Origin: Callaeas wilsoni
Lineage: Eukaryota > Chordata > Aves > Passeriformes > Callaeidae
DNA: 64,000 nt
Direction: 5' to 3'
Assembly: GCA_013398955.1 (NCBI GenBank)
Contig: VWPU01012103.1
Coordinates: 1-64,000, forward strand
Each line of letters starts with the position of its first letter. The stretch's first letter is position 1. Positions 36,500-49,544 of this stretch are shown here, in pieces. The translations under genes were made by a program, and so were the position numbers. The notes beneath the pieces are model-generated. The model was not told the DNA's origin, made no database searches, and saw nothing but the letters and a program-made list of their open reading frames with translations.

Positions 36500-37052
36500 A
36501 AAATATGAGGAAATAAGCCCCCTTATAGCAATGAAGGACAACAACATTTTAGATTGCATTAGTAAAAGCATTGCCAGGAGTTCAACAAGGTGATCTTTCC
36601 CATCTACTCATCCCTCGTGAGACACACTAGAAGAACAGGGTCCTGTTCTTGGCTTCTGAGTATAGGAGAGAGAGAATGCAGTGGAAAGAATCCAGCAAAG
36701 GGCCACAAAGGGGATACAGGGATTAGAGCATCTTTGTGGAGGAAAGGCAATGAAAGTGGGAATGATTCAGCATGGGAAAAATGTCTCAGGAGGATCTGTT
36801 CAATACCTATAAAGATCTGATAAAAGCAAATGATTGTGCCCACTGGCAGGACAACTGGTGATGCATACAAATTAAAGACCAGGAAATTCTATCTGTACAT
36901 AAGAAAAATCTTTTCTACTATGAGTGTAATCAAACACGGAAAAGAGGTTTTCTAAACAGAACATGCAGGTAACCAGTGTAGGTGACCCTGCTTGAACAGG
37001 AGGCCTAGACTAGATGACCTTAAGAAGTACCTTTCTCACTTAACCATTCTGA
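36500..37052 (+). repeat. CR1 LINE 3' fragment, plus orientation
   Basis: The sense strand of CR1 is recognisable: 'GCATTGCCAGGAGTTCAACA', 'GAATCCAGCAAAGGGCCACA', 'GGAAATTCTATCTGTACATA' followed by AGAAAAAT, 'GTGACCCTGCTTGAACAGGA', and the end 'TAACCATTCTGA', which resembles the terminal octamer. The region corresponding to the end of the reverse transcriptase reading frame and the 3' UTR is riddled with changes and encodes nothing. This is the largest CR1 piece in the window. Confidence 0.9.
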
Positions 37053-39887
37053 GAAGTGGGAAAGGCTTTATAACTTTCTGAAAAAAAATTCTGCTATAAC
37101 TCAAACAGGCCATTATCCAGGACTGGTTTTTAATCTGAAAGTCGTGGATTGCCATGTTTTGATCTTTATAAGTGTATTATGGCCATTCCATCATTCCCTT
37201 TAAACTAATGTCAAATATTATAGGATTTCTGAAAATGATTTCCAAACTTGAATTTTAAGAGATTTATAACAAATGATAAAATTATAAACAAGTTTGGATG
37301 TTAGTTAAAAGACCAAATACAAAGATAATTCTTATTACTGAATCAAAACCAACTTTGATATAGTAAAATCCTGCTATGAAAATTTATTTTTTAACCCTCT
37401 CAATGTCAAAATTCAATTTTTTTTCAGCAGCTAGACTCTTAAAGTGAGCTTTCCTGAGTTGTCTTTCTGTCTTTGATATAAAATATAGAATTATTTTCTG
37501 GAGTGAAGGAAAGAAAAGTAAGGAGCATATTAAAAGTTTTTTTCATGGTGCATTAATTTTATAGAACTGGAAAGATTGAAAGGTTTGTAGAACCCCTAAG
37601 TTGTATAGTTAGGGAATTTAATTTTGTTAATAAGATTTGTAGCATTCAGCCTATTTCTGTATTGCTCAAAGTATTTGTCCTCATTTTTCTGTCCTAGAAA
37701 AGATGCTCAACTAGAAATAGAAAACAAAATCCTGGTTCTTCTGAGATGAGAAACAAAGCAGCCTAAAGGGGTAGGATTTCACCTCGAAGTTATTGCTTTC
37801 AGTTTGATTATCTCTTCAGACAGTCCATGAGTTATACCTAGTACTGGAAAGCGTTTGGGTCGCTTTGACTCTGGGCATGTATCCACTGAAATTCAGGAAG
37901 TTATAAGGAATATGCTTGCTATATCCTTTGAGATAGAAGGAAGAATATTTCTATGGAGATTTTAGCAGGCCTATATCTACAATTTCTGTAACACTTTAAA
38001 ATAAGGAAAAGTTTCTTTCTGAGGTCAGTAAGCGGTTAGGTCACCTAAGCTGGAAGTATACTTTACCGAAGATATAAAATTGGTAGTGGTGATGGTGGCG
38101 AGTTAGTTGATTTTGTTTTCCTTAAACCCCACAAATTTGCATAAAAGTATTCCTGTCATAACATGTTAGGTTTGAAATGTGACACGCTTGCATGTGTACA
38201 CACAGACGTATATACACACATCGGGTTATTTGGCTCTCATTTAGTGTATGGAGAATTCAAATTGAAATTCGGTTTACATTCTTTGTTAGTCTTTACTGTT
38301 TCTACATGGTGCTGTGTGCTTGCTCAAAAAACTCACTGAAAAAGGCTTAGTTTCCTAATTTTCACACTTAATATAGAAATCCCTTCTTAAAGATCTCTAA
38401 GAAATTGTGTAGTAAGGATAGGCAGAGCAGTTCTTATCACAGTTCACCTTTTGGGAATTTTTATTAAAGGCATTTTCTGATGAGTATGTTTTATATCTTA
38501 ACTAAATAGACTAGGTATTAGTTTTCCCAGCTCTCCTAAGAGCATTAATTATAGTAACTTTTGAGTTATGTATTCTGAAATGAATATATTGGTTTTGCCT
38601 TCATAATAATGACAAGATGAAAATTTTTCTTTCATTATCCAGAAATACAACTTACATGGACCATTTTCAAAGACAATGTAGAGATTTCCTTTTACAATTT
38701 CTGAAATTTTTTTTAAGCTGATAAATCTTAGGAACAGGGAAATTTAATATGTGATCGAAAAAAAAATTATACTTTCTCATTTTGGACAGCTTTAAAGATA
38801 GCACCCAAAGAACAGTGTTTCTATCCAAACACTTAAGATTATAAAAAGACAAAGGGTCTTGTTTTATGTTCTAAGACATACAAAGAGTAGAAATTATAGC
38901 ATGATGTATAAAAATGCTTGATTGTTTTTCTATTCCTATTGTTGTTTCTCTGTCTTATTACATTTGTATGTGTGGTAGGTTCACAGCAAGGGTAGGGATT
39001 GTTAATACTCAGAGAAAACGTTTGAGAGCATGAAACTTATTTCTATCCCTGTTTGCAAAGTCAGCACAGCTCTATTACAGTTTGTTCCAACTGTAAACTG
39101 AAAGCAATTAGAAGGACCCTTAGAAACAACATAAAAACTTGAGACGATGAACACTCTACCATGCTTTTAAGAAAACTGCTCTGAAGATTTATTACGCTTA
39201 TAACCTTTATTGTGAGCAGTTGTCACTTTATTTGCAGTTTAAATCTGTTTGTTTTCTCTTCCAGGATTAGGATTTGTCTCTGCCTCCTACACATCCACTT
39301 TTATGAAATACCTTCTCAGTATTTCCCTGCTGATCACAAGGTTACTTTAAAGCTTTGTCTTTCATAAAAGCACTATAAATTAAAGTGAAAATGATACAAA
39401 AAATAATCACAAAACATCACAAAAAATAATTTTTAATTTCAGAAACATTTTCCTAAACTTACATGCTGAGAAAAGATAATAAAATATTTAAATTAATAAA
39501 GCATTTTTAAAACCCTTAATAGTGATTAACTGAGTATCCATTATGCATAGTACACATTGATTTTGCGCTGTCACATTTATTTAAAGAAAATGCCCACACA
39601 ATTTTAGCGTGTAATACTTATATCTTCTGCAAGTCACCTCCCCCTCAAACTATTAAAAAATGTAATATGAAGTGCTTTACTTCTCCTTTCCCAAGGAATC
39701 ATAAAGTCACACAATTAGAATGTAATTGGCCTAAGGTGAAGATCTTGAAAGCAGATCTAAATTATGTCATCAAGACTCCAGAGGCAGAGAACACTTAGCA
39801 AAACAATTGCTGGAAGATATTTTAGGCTTTAATAAGAGGGACAAGGTTTACAGGAGCTATAGCATATTATATCCCGAAGCAGGAGGT

Positions 39888-39965
39888 GCTATTATCCATG
39901 TCAAATATGAAAATTACTGTCTGAGAAGAGGCAGAAAGGTGTTTACATAGCACAAAAGGTAGGTA
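39888..39965 (+). repeat. Possible MIR-like trace
   Basis: GCTATTATCCATGTC, then ATGAAAATTACTG, then AGAGGCAGAAAGGTG parallels the MIR stretch 'attattatccccattttacagatgaggaaactgaggcacagaggtt'. It is very diverged and is given only as a lead. Confidence 0.22.
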
Positions 39966-40038
39966 CATCTAAAAATAGCAGATACATTTCATGTGTCATC
40001 ACAGTTGCTTTTCAAAGTATGCATGAAGCATGGATATA

Positions 40039-40060
40039 ACATTACACAAACATTACACAA
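40039..40060. repeat. 11-bp tandem duplication
   Basis: ACATTACACAA occurs twice in direct succession without mismatches. Confidence 0.85.
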
Positions 40061-43000
40061 AAGGGGCAGATCAGAATACTTTGTAAAGGAACATAATTTC
40101 TTAACTGCATTTTATTTTGGAGTTTTGTTTGCAAGCAAAACAATGTTGACCTCAAAGTTAGCAGGTCACAGCTAATACAGTTGAACAATTTTTTTACCAT
40201 ATTTGAAGTGAATAGGGTAAAGGTTCTAGAGGCATTCACAAGAGTTCAAAAAGTTTTAAATGCTTTTTTGGCACTTTTTAAAGAAAAAGATCAAGAAGCC
40301 ATATTTAATTTACTCTGTGCCTTTAGCTGAGAACTAGGGTAAAGGGGAAAAGTGTAGATGTTTCTTCTCTATTTTTAAAGCATAAAAAGATTTAAAGTGG
40401 AATGACTCATTGGCTCTAAAATATATTATGTAGAGCATTCAATGATCACATTTAGAGCCTAAACTGTTGATAGTATCATGTACCCACTTTATCATCAAAA
40501 AATTACTCCTATTTATAGGCAGCTTGTTTTAAAACCTTGGATGTGTGAACAGACTTGAAAGCATGAACGTAAAGAAGGGCTTCTCTAGTTGGTTTGTATA
40601 AAAGACCATCATGTAAACTAGGGGGAGGCGGAGAAAGCAAGCGTGAGAAATCTAGTCTTAGTTTTTTCTAGGATTATGCTTTAATTGGGATAGAAATGAA
40701 AAGTATTTTTAATTTTGCACTGGGAATCTCAAAACAAAATACATTCACTTGCTCCAAGTTAACTCTTCCGTATTCATTCTCATTTATTTATCTTTACTGT
40801 AGTTGTGTTGAAAAAGGCTTGCCAAGGAAAAGGAGACTTTGCGGGCTAAGCAGATGAGCCATTTTGACATTTAAGCTATTAAAATGATAAAGAATATTTC
40901 TATGCATTATCAAAATCTGTTGACTCTGTAAGTAGCTGAAAACTTGGAGAGAATGTATTTTGTACTGTGATTTCTGGTATATTGAATTGCACTTACTTTG
41001 AAAAATCACAGGACACAAGGGTTGAAACTCCCTATTTTAAAACTTCTGGGAATGGAAATGAGGGAGATTGAAAGGTTTTTCCCCTCCAATTTTTTATTAA
41101 CTTCTCAGGGGTAATTGTGTAGAACAGCTTTTTTTTTTCCCCAATAGTACTGCAAGCACTACAACTTTCTGACAGCAAGCCCAGACTTAAGACCAGAGTA
41201 TACTTTCCTCATCATTTCTACTGCTTCTTTTATACTTTTCCCTTTCATATATAACAAAATACACACCTCTACTTTCAGTGTTGCTTAGCATTTCATTTCT
41301 TTCTGTTTCCCATTTTAAATCCCTTTTCTCCTATTTCCTTAGTTACCTGAACAGTGGAGAGTGAATTTATGCATATTAAAGTTCCTTTCTTACCTTAGGT
41401 TCCTCGCCTTAGTCTCATTTTCTGTATTGAATGTTAAGGAAACAGAACTTAACAAAAACCTTGTTTCAGTTAATTTTTATCAGGCTAAAGAATATATAAT
41501 GAAAAACAGGTAAACAATAAAGTGATACAGACAAAAGATTCCCTTCTTATTTCCAGGAAAGGAGGAAGTGTGTTGTTTGAACTGCAGAAACCTCTACAGT
41601 TAATGAACATGCCTCACAAATTGTCAGAAATTTGTAAGTAGCAGCAACATACTTTTTCAGTGTGATATAACTAGAATGTACCTACTTTTTTTTTAACTAA
41701 AAAGCTTGATGAATAGGTACTATCTAATAAACACTGTATTCTTGAAGGAGAGGAAGAAGACAGATTTATTTTGTTATTGTCTAGTACACTAAATTCTCTT
41801 ATTTGGTGCTAGTGTTATTCCACAAGCTTTCAGTATCAACCTCATTCCATGAGCTTTTCTTCAGCCAAAGTCTCTTTTTTTAGGCATGAACCTGCGCATT
41901 ACAAAAAGATGCAGAAAATTGAAGTCAGAAATTGAAATTCAAAAAAATTTTTAAAATATGTAAAGACTAATATCACATGACAGATGAAGTAGTAACCCTA
42001 AACGATGCCATTGTCAAAAGACAATGCAGCTTTGGAATTTAGAAACCTTATTTGAGATAAAGGGTAAAGCTGTGACTTGAGAAAAGCTTTATTTTATTCC
42101 TGAAATCACAGTGTTTTGTCCTCATAATCAGCAATGCCTATTAAAAAAAAAATCAGCTAAAGACAACAAAAACCATACAAGATCAATGTAGCAGTGTAGC
42201 AATGTAGCATTTGGACAAAAAGCAAGAGCAGCTGTATTGTTCAGTCTTCTCACTCGCAAACCATAATAGATGTTAGGAGAGGAGTCATAGATTCACTTTG
42301 CGCAAAAATATCTTCTCAAAATTCATTAAGGTCTGTAAAGCCTTGGAAGGAAATGTAATGTATATCAGCAGATAAAAGAAATTGGTTACCACCCTTTGGC
42401 CCTAAGGGTGAGGGTCAGAACCTGGCATGTGTCCTCATAGGTTAGTCCCATCTCAAAGAACTCTGAGGTCTCTTCCAGGTTTCTCATCTGAATATCCTAC
42501 ACACTGTGATAAGTGGAGGCATGGGTCAACACAAGTTTTCAAAAGTATTTTTAATTACGTGGGCTCACTACGTGGTAGACATTTGTGATCATTAAATAAA
42601 TTCTTTAGAGGTATATTAGTTGGGTAGTTACCAAATAAATGAGTTTACAGACAAGAAATTTTGGTTAGAGTTAGCTGCAATTTCTCTGAAAACAACAGGG
42701 GTTCATTTAAGCACATGATTAGCATCTTCTGTTGCAGTGAGCATGTGCATATCACCTTACAAAGACTCTATACTAGTTGTGTAGTAACAGATCAAATCAT
42801 TATCTAAAACACAGTTTTAAAGTATGTGGCCAATTTGTACAACACAAAATGAGACTATTTTTCTTTCACAAGTTCATCCTTGCAAAACAGTTGTTTGTTT
42901 TGTTAGGGTATAGCTCCATGGGAAGAAAGCTGAAAAAAGAATACTACAAATGCTTTTTGTAACTTAATCTCTCAGGATTAGGTGTTCATAGAACAGGATT

Positions 43001-45811
43001 TGGAGATTTGCTCTTGGCTAAGCTCACTACATTCTCATCTAAATCAATTCTGTTGCCATCATTAATTTCAAGAGAAACCAAGAGAGACTAATCGCAAGGA
43101 ATTTCAAAACTCCAAATCCTGAAGTTGGTATTTGATTTTTATTTAAGTTCCTGCTCGCCTGACTTTTGCTACCTTGATAAATATCCTGGCAAACTACTAC
43201 TTTTGGAGGCAGGAAGAGTTATTCATTTGGCTTTTGCTGTAGACCTTAAATTTAACACCTGATGGCATGTTGAAGGCAGTTTAATCAACATCTGGACTAT
43301 CTCAGGGTATAAAAGAATTAGTTTCATTGGAAATCTTTATTTAATTTTTTTTTAAACTCTCTGCAGAGTATGACTATTGAAGCAATGGATCATGAAACAG
43401 GTATCTTAACCAAATCAAATTTTATTTGCAAAAATTCAGCAAAATACCATGCTACATCCTCCTATACCCCTTAAAAAAACCTGCTTTGATGCTTAGGTGT
43501 AAACCTCAAACCATTTGCTAAAAAAAGCCCTATCCTACTACTACACAAAATAAATGAATCTTTCTTTAGCCCTCAGCTCTTGTGGGAGTTTTCTTTGGTT
43601 TGAAACCTCAGGTTGTAAGTCTCCTTCACATGCCAAAGTGCAGTGTGATCTCTGTGCTGCAACCTGCTTCTCTAATCATTTCAGCAATAGCCTCTAGACA
43701 TTTTTAGGACACAGAGTCTTCTCTTTCACTGGCCGCATATGACAGCCAGTGCAAGCTTTCCATGAGGGAAAAAAGCATTTCTTCTAAACTCATGTAGTAA
43801 TTTCCTCTAACATTTCAAGAACTCCTTTGATCCTGTGACATACAATTATTTGCCTTTCCCACACAGTGGTTTCTTACCTGCTGGAGCTCATCCAATGTGC
43901 CGTGACTTTCCCAGATGTAAGTGTAAATCTTCCACACTGTTAACGTTCATTCCTGCAGCAACACCTTTCTACCTCAGTATTCCTTTGAATGCCAATTAAG
44001 ATGTCACCATTCTGATTTCAGATGTTAAACTAGAAACAAATTATCAGACTCTCTCTTTTCAGTCAGATCAATGTAAATCTATGTTATTTCATATAACATC
44101 ATTTTATCAGTAATCCAAATCAATATCAACTATGATTTGACAGATTTGTCCAATTTCACAAACAATACAATTCACTGATGCTAATTTTGAAAATGTTGAG
44201 CCTTTTAATGCTGAAACAGGACAAACTACTTAAAATGTTAATAGTTCAATAAATACATTTTTAAAAAGTAAAATATTTTAAATAAGACAAAGCTTCTGCT
44301 TTATACTGGCATTTTAACAAAGATTTTTAACTCCACCATGATATCATAATATGTGCAGAGACTTAAGAGTGAGTATATGTAAGCTCTCAGTAAACCTATG
44401 GAGAAATTTCTCTTACTCAACTAAGAAAGGTCTGCAGAGGAAGCTTAGGGTAACTTAAGTCTGCAGCATGCATGTTCCACCCTTGTGTCTCACAGTATAC
44501 TTTGTAAAATACAAGTAATGCAATTTTTATATCTTTGGAACAAGAAGATCTGTTACTGGGCCCAAATTTTTAAGTGTTATAAAGGACTTGATTTTCAACC
44601 ATATCTCTGAATTTATTTTTCAAGATAAATGAGGAGGAGAAAAAAAAAGCCTGAAAGGTAATTCAGAGGATTCAAGAGAAAACAACAAATATCGGGCATC
44701 TTTTCACCGCACATAACAGATCTGGAGGAAAGAATAAGTAGTTGCTTAAGAAAATATTCTTTCCTTCATCAGTCAGCAAGACTTACTCCACATTTAGCAG
44801 ACTTTTCAGGTGTTTCATGTCTAGAGAGAACAACTTTCAAATCAATTGAATATCCAGGTATAATCTCTGAAGCCTTAAATTCATCTGACCTGCTTGAACT
44901 GAAGCAGTGTCTGAGGTTTAGTATGTGTTTTAAAATCTCACAAATTCTGACATGCTTTTTTTCTGCCATTTAAATGCTGTGTGAATATTGATGTTTTGCT
45001 TTAATTTTCTATATTTCAGTTCCCCACAACTCCACACACACTTCATGATAAACACAAGAATCCCTGAATGGAAGTATTCAATATCATTATAATGACCCTT
45101 CTTTTGAGTTTGACTGGATTTTAACAAGCAGAATTGTTAATACTAAAGTCCTAGTTGGATCCGGGTGGAGATGATGTAAACAGGGAGAATAAAAAACATT
45201 TTTTCCAAATTTTTTTAAAATTTTAAATCTTGTCCTTAATTCATCAGTGAAAAAAAGAAATTACAACCTGTGTAACTACAAAAAAATTAGGATTTTTCCT
45301 TTCAGAAACTGGAATATGATTGTTTCAGGTAAAAAATTTGAAAAAATTCATTAACTCTTCCAAATCTATTTTCCCTTGAAGTTCTACCTCTGTACTTCTT
45401 TCTGCAAGACAGGTGTTTAACATTTGTATCATACATTTGGTCAAATAACATGTTTACATTATTCTTGATTTTTAAGCATATCTGAGCCTGTGTGTCCCAG
45501 CACTGTTGGATAAAATACAGTTAGAAGTTGGGAGGAGGGTGGCATTGAGAGCAGGGGGACACAGATGAGGTGGAATGGGACGGGGATAACTGCTGTCATA
45601 TAAACTTATAACTATGCAAAGAGTTGTTTGGCCTTACAAATATCTTTTATCTTATAAACAGTGGGTCTATGGAAGGAAAGTGAAAGTCTTGTTAGGGCTC
45701 ACTGCTACAAGAGAATAGATCCTAAATAAAACTGCCCTGTACCTGTGAACATTTAAATCACTTAAACCTATGTGGAGTTTTCTTTGTGTCGACATTATTA
45801 TTCCTCTGCTG

Positions 45812-45851
45812 AACTTAAGCACATGCTTAAAGGATTTGTTTGGCTGGGGCC
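45812..45851. repeat. Possible ancient amniote repeat core
   Basis: AACTTAAGCACATGCTTAAAGG, followed about 13 bases on by GGCTGGGGCC, follows the 'cttaagcacatgcttaagtgctttgctgaatcagggcc' wording seen in old reptile and bird repeats. A weaker match to the same wording lies at 42707-42722. Confidence 0.35.
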
Positions 45852-46849
45852 TGTGAGCAGAAGCTGACCTTTTCTTTTAACTTAAGAGTGCATAAATATA
45901 TGCAAGAAGTGTGTAATATAAACCAGTGCACCTAGTGCAGATTTGCAACGGTACAAAGAAACACATCTGCATCAGCTCTGTCTTTTGGATTTATCTTTCA
46001 ATTGTGTCCTCTGATGTATTGAGAATCTCAACATTTTAAAGGAAATAACTTCTCACTTGATTGTAATTTCCATACTCAGAAGTTTAATATATGTCAATCT
46101 TTTGCAAAAACTTATCAAGACTGAGAGATTTAACTTACACACTTTAACGCATCCTTTTAATTGCTAGTGTTTCTGAAAAATGCAATCATGTTTCTTTGGT
46201 ATCATTTAATAAAATTAAACATATCAATCAGTAGCCTTCTCCTTCAATTTTATAACAGCTTTTTGAAACAAAGGCTGCTTGTGTCTGCTCTATTGTGTCC
46301 AGGGGAAATGGTGAGAGTGTATATTTCTTTCAAAACATATAACCTATCACAAACCATCTATCTACAAAGTGCAGAAATATTTTATTAGCAACCTTTCTGG
46401 GCATAGTCTAGAAATTAAATGTTCCCCACATGAACGGGAGTATAGCTGTTCTGAAGCACTAAAACATAAACATACTGATTATATTTTGGTTCACAGGCAC
46501 ATATTATATGGCCCCTTGTTGTAGACTTACTAAGTCTGAGCTTTGTGGCTGCCAAGCAAGAAACAGAGGCAAAGGGAGTTGAAAAAGGTAACTTCATATT
46601 AAGGTGGGGGGAAAGAAGTAAACATTTTCCCCATCTCCTTTAATAGAAGAGTCACCAGGCTACATTTTCTTGATTTTCAAGTTCCTCTTTTCACTACAGG
46701 TCTTTTCAGTGTTTCAACTTTACGGCTAAACTCCCTGAGACCTGATGTGGGATTTAGTAAGATTTAGATAACATAATCTCCATCTAATGGGAATTTCTAA
46801 AGCCAGTCACTAAGTGCATGAATTATTATAAGAGAAGAAAATCAAATTT

Positions 46850-47160
46850 AATATCAAAGAACTAACTTTAGAAGTTCAAGCAGCGGACAATATTCATTTT
46901 CCATCGACAGAATTGTTTAATAAGAATCTATCAGCAGTACAGGAAACACTAGGTACTCCGGCAATAAGTGAATCATGATGGCTTATTTCCTTTTAATTCT
47001 ATGATCCCAGCTGGAACAAGGTGTGATTGGAGAATGGTTTAATTGTTCATAGACATCTGTCTTTGGATTCAATTGAAAAATAATATCCTGGGCATAAAAT
47101 GGCCTACAGAATTTTTGACATTTTTATATCTTTCACAATCAAGGCATTGTCAGAAAGTCA
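46850..47160. promoter_or_regulatory. Candidate conserved non-coding block
   Basis: Non-repetitive sequence with retained CpGs (AGCGGACAAT, CCATCGACAG, CTCCGGCAAT), several homeobox-type TAATTA-like and SOX-type ACAAT/ATTGT words, and no transposon wording. It stands out from the monotonous AT-rich flanks. Conservation was not tested, so this is a weak call. Confidence 0.18.
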
Positions 47161-49340
47161 GGTAGTGGAGCTCTGAAAAACTTATGGATATATTTAAAGT
47201 AGAAGAGGATAAAACCCTGGTAATATATCAATATACACAGCTGGAAAGCAGATGTTCAATTGAGTGCACTCAGTTCTTAAAGAAAGCTATTAAAGCTGTT
47301 ACTTACTCAAATGAGAAATTTCTATAATTTATTGTTCTCACATTTTTGATTTCCCCCTTTCCCTTCATTTTAAGCAGACTATAGGACTTTTTTTCCATAT
47401 TGTTGAGGTCAATTACCCTGAAAGTCTGACTCAGTGCAGTATACTAAATGATTTCTAAAGAATGCCCAAGGCTACTGTCAATCAAATTAGCCAGTGACTT
47501 ATGAGTTGTTTACTGTACTGTGAAATGAAGTGATAATGTTTGTCAACCAGTAAAATGTGACATTTAGCACTGCATATACCCACTTGAAATAGGTTTTGCA
47601 TCAGCTTTATTCACTTCTTACCAGACTGGCACATATATTTGACTAAGTTCTGATTATGAAAGGAGACATTATATTAAACTTTATAAAGCACTGGTAAGCA
47701 GACAGTTCAAGCCTTGAAAAGCCCTGTGAAGTGCAGTAACTGATGTGACATGCCACCTTGGAGTCTCGTTTTCCATCTGTCTGATAAACAGTGGCAAAAT
47801 GAATATGTTCTTATTTTTCTTGGATGTTCATTTGATTCAAAGCAAAAATTTTGATGGAGAACCTTTTGTTCAAGTAATTCATAAAATGGTGATCCAGAAT
47901 GGGAAAAGGATTTTTTACCCCTTTTAAGTGTTAACTAAGTTTGAAATTAAAATCAGAGTGGGATATCATCGCTTAATGTAACATATTAGGAAAAAGCTTG
48001 TATTGCATGGTTTCTTAGACAGTGACCTACTGAAGTACACCTCTGAAGTCACACTGAAGGGAAGCTCTGTTCTTCTGGAGCTCTGAAAGCTTAATTAGTA
48101 GTTTGTGAAAGAAAACCAGAGCACTGGAATTTCAGACCAAAAAAGAGCTTTTATATTTCCTCCAAAGGGAGATGGTTTGACACTCCCACCAAATGTTTTC
48201 TTAACAATTCAGTTTAAAAGCTGCAAAATTCCTCTTCACACAATACAGAAGACAACTCACATCTTGGCATGCTCCAAACAGACCAGCACTTCTGTAAAAA
48301 CTATGTTAGAAATACAAAGAAGGAAAAGCTGCAGACAGCTTCAGCTTTTTCTCAGTATTTCCATTCTTGCTGTAGTTCTATAGAAAACTTTTCCCAAACA
48401 CAATGACAATTCGAAAATTTGTTTCATTGTCCATGATGGATGAACATCTTTTTTTTTTGCCATATTATTGTCTTCTTAGAAATAGTCTTTACAATAGATG
48501 GAGTCTTTTTTTACATGCATTCAAGTATTTAAAAAGCAAAAATAAAACCACCAAATTCTTAAAATTGTTAGGTATTAAGGCAGTGTTAAATCAGTTTACT
48601 GACTTATAGACAAAACTCCAAGGAAATAATCACACAATTTTACTAAATATTTAAACTGAAGATTGGGAATCAACCATATCCTTGGGTCCTAATCAGGTCT
48701 CACATTATGACTACTTATTGGATATTTGGTCATTGAATTTAACTGGAGTGTTAAGCTATGTCCTGTTATATTGCAGGTATTGTGATTTTAGGGTTTTTTC
48801 CATGAAGAAGCTGAGACATATATTCTTTCAAGAAAGTCATGCTTGTTCAACTTTCTGAAAACTGGTTGTTAGGTTGACATAACAAATACATTCAAATGAA
48901 TACCTTCTTTAAAAGGATTAATTCCATTATTAAAGGGCTGAAAAGGGATGTGGTAAGAATCTCTTTGTCTTACCTAAATGAAAACAGATGTGCTAGTAAG
49001 TAGATGAGATATCTGGGGAGTGGATTTAAGTTTCGTTTTTTGTTGCTCATCCATATTTAATGCCATTTCTTTCCGTATTTTGGTATTATTGTTTTAAAAA
49101 CTGCAAAGATATTTTTGAAAGAACATTTATAATGTTTGTCACAAGTGTGGCACAGATCCATTTCAATTTCTATTTTGTTTCTTTCCTAGATATCATTTAG
49201 TGCAGATGAACTTGATGTGTCTCCTCATTCTAAATGCACGTGCACTATTCAAGTTCGCAAATATCTTTATGAAAATTAAATGAATTAAGCTTAGAGGTGG
49301 TCAGGGCTGAAACCATTAAAATATAATTTTCCCTATTGCT
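47161..49340. other. AT-rich non-coding DNA, no gene seen
   Basis: No gene recognised. The 92-codon frame at 48105-48383 has no recognisable domain and biased low-complexity composition. Confidence 0.5.
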
Positions 49341-49372
49341 TTTTGCATGTCTCACTTAAAATCCTAGCCTTT

Positions 49373-49392
49373 CACATGTCACGTGTCATGTG
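49373..49392. promoter_or_regulatory. Triple E-box in a near-palindrome
   Basis: CACATG (49373-49378), CACGTG (49380-49385) and CATGTG (49387-49392) follow each other with single-base T spacers, giving three E-boxes at exactly 7-bp steps. The 20-bp whole is a palindrome at 18 of 20 positions. The central GTCACGTG is close to the site bound by MITF/TFE and USF family bHLH-zip proteins. An ARE/MARE-type TGACTCAGCA follows at 49432-49441. Confidence 0.4.
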
Positions 49393-49431
49393 GTCCTCAT
49401 GGGATAATGCCCGAGTGAGGAAATCTATTGG

Positions 49432-49441
49432 TGACTCAGCA
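49432..49441 (+). promoter_or_regulatory. ARE/MARE-type element
   Basis: TGACTCAGCA contains the AP-1 core TGACTCA and the TGACnnnGC antioxidant-response core used by NRF2 with small MAF proteins. It lies 39 bp after the triple E-box. Plain AP-1 cores occur several times elsewhere in the window, so the motif gains weight only from its neighbour. Confidence 0.25.
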
Positions 49442-49544
49442 TACTCCTTAAGGGGAGACTACTCAGCTCTTAATCCGTGGGGTCATCATTGTGAGGAAGA
49501 GGAGACAAGCAAGAGCAGACGAGCCTTTTGCTACTCCTAAAATA

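Larger units (their letters stand above)
37053..46849. other. AT-rich non-coding DNA, no gene seen
   Basis: Very AT-rich unique sequence without a recognisable exon or RNA gene. Open frames are 60 to 75 codons and look random. Contents of note are short CA/TA-rich runs near 38190-38220, an 11-bp tandem duplication at 40039-40060, a TGTAGCA-type triple near 42186-42211, and old-repeat wording near 42707-42722 and 45812-45851. A possible MIR-like trace lies at 39888-39965. Confidence 0.5.
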
